Below, piece after piece: positions 5,857 to 6,359 of a stretch of DNA of 6,359 bases; positions within the stretch are counted from its first letter, which is position 1, and the number at the start of each line of letters is the position of its first letter. The stretch covers positions 1 through 6,359 of the forward strand of contig BDTQ01000305.1 of assembly GCA_002898135.1 (NCBI GenBank). Reading direction: 5' to 3'. The notes under the pieces were generated by a model. It was not told where the DNA came from and ran no database searches. It saw nothing but the letters and a program-made list of their open reading frames with translations. Source of the stretch: a bacterium BMS3Bbin07 (GTDB lineage: Bacteria; Nitrospirota; Thermodesulfovibrionia; Thermodesulfovibrionales; JdFR-85). A program made the position numbers and the translations under genes.

Positions 5857-6359
5857 TGTTATACGAACTTCTATACGGCCTCAGTGAATACTATTTTCCG
5901 TTCAATGTATTCCGATACATTACATTCAGGACCGTCCTTGCTGCAATCACGGCTTCCCTGCTGACATTTATGCTGGCGCCCTTTGTGATTGCGAGGCTCA
6001 GGAGTTTCAGCCTGACGCAGCAGATAAGAGAGGACGGACCAAAGACACATATCTCAAAGGCCGGCACTCCGACCATGGGGGGTATCCTGATACTTGCCGG
6101 CATTCTCCTGACGGCTTTACTATGGATGGATCTTAAAAACCCCTATACCTGGGTACTGATTGCCGCTACCTCCGGCTTTGGTTTTATAGGTCTGGCTGAT
6201 GATTACCTCAAGGTTGTCAGGAGGAATCACAAGGGCCTCAGGGCATGCTACAAGTTTGCCCTCCAGATAGCCCTTGCCTCGGCTATCAGCCTTTTCCTGT
6301 ATCATAATCCCCTTGATCCTTACAGCACAAAACTGAGCGTGCCTTTCTTCAAGAGATTG
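5856..6359 (+). CDS. mraY: Phospho-N-acetylmuramoyl-pentapeptide-transferase MraY, 5' portion (3' end outside window)
   Basis: This integral membrane enzyme transfers phospho-MurNAc-pentapeptide from UDP to undecaprenyl phosphate, making lipid I. From the ATG at 5856 the frame is open to the window end, giving 168 residues of the usual ~360. Seen: the N-terminal FNVFRYITFR segment, a first membrane helix at about 25-47, REDGPKTH, KAGTPTMGG (69-76), further hydrophobic stretches at about 76-91, 98-114 and 134-149, and the catalytic-site ADDYLK motif with Asp115 and Asp116, at the same numbers as in E. coli MraY. Later catalytic motifs lie off the window. The family's usual GLSAR before the next helix reads GLRAC here (127-131). 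The start is fixed by the one-base overlap with the murF stop, with GGAAG at 5847-5851 upstream. Confidence 0.96.
   Translation, partial: MLYELLYGLSEYYFPFNVFRYITFRTVLAAITASLLTFMLAPFVIARLRSFSLTQQIREDGPKTHISKAGTPTMGGILILAGILLTALLWMDLKNPYTWVLIAATSGFGFIGLADDYLKVVRRNHKGLRACYKFALQIALASAISLFLYHNPLDPYSTKLSVPFFKRL

Overview
The window is a contiguous piece of a bacterial division and cell wall (dcw) cluster, all on the + strand: rsmH (3' part), ftsL, ftsI, murE, murF, mraY (5' part). The order is the classic one. Every gene is recognisable from conserved family motifs and none is frameshifted. I see no phage, transposon, CRISPR, RNA gene or defence system, and I do not think a new multi-gene system is present.

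Organism: a diderm-type or other meso-diaminopimelate-containing bacterium of intermediate GC. Arginine is written very often as AGG/AGA and isoleucine often as ATA. This would fit Nitrospirota/Thermodesulfovibrio-like or deltaproteobacterial lineages, but that placement is a weak inference from composition and gene order only. The MurE DNPR motif predicts meso-DAP as the third stem-peptide residue.

Layout: rsmH (1-680, cut at its 5' end) overlaps ftsL (677-1009) by four bases (ATGA). A 248-base gap (1010-1257) follows. It holds a 17-unit heptanucleotide array (1025-1143) and a short AT-moderate leader with an inverted repeat and the ftsI ribosome binding site. ftsI (1258-2991) is followed four bases later by murE (most likely start 2996, end 4480). 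A second heptanucleotide array (4461-4509) covers the last codons and stop codon of murE and most of the 41-base gap to murF (4522-5856). murF overlaps mraY (5856 to window end) by one base (TAATG).

Function: RsmH methylates C1402 of 16S rRNA. FtsL and FtsI belong to the septal peptidoglycan synthesis complex. MurE and MurF add meso-DAP and D-Ala-D-Ala to the cytoplasmic UDP-MurNAc peptide, and MraY moves the finished phospho-MurNAc-pentapeptide onto undecaprenyl phosphate. The unusual content is the pair of related 7-bp tandem arrays inside this otherwise tightly packed operon, one of which supplies the murE stop codon, and a possible structure at the ftsI ribosome binding site.
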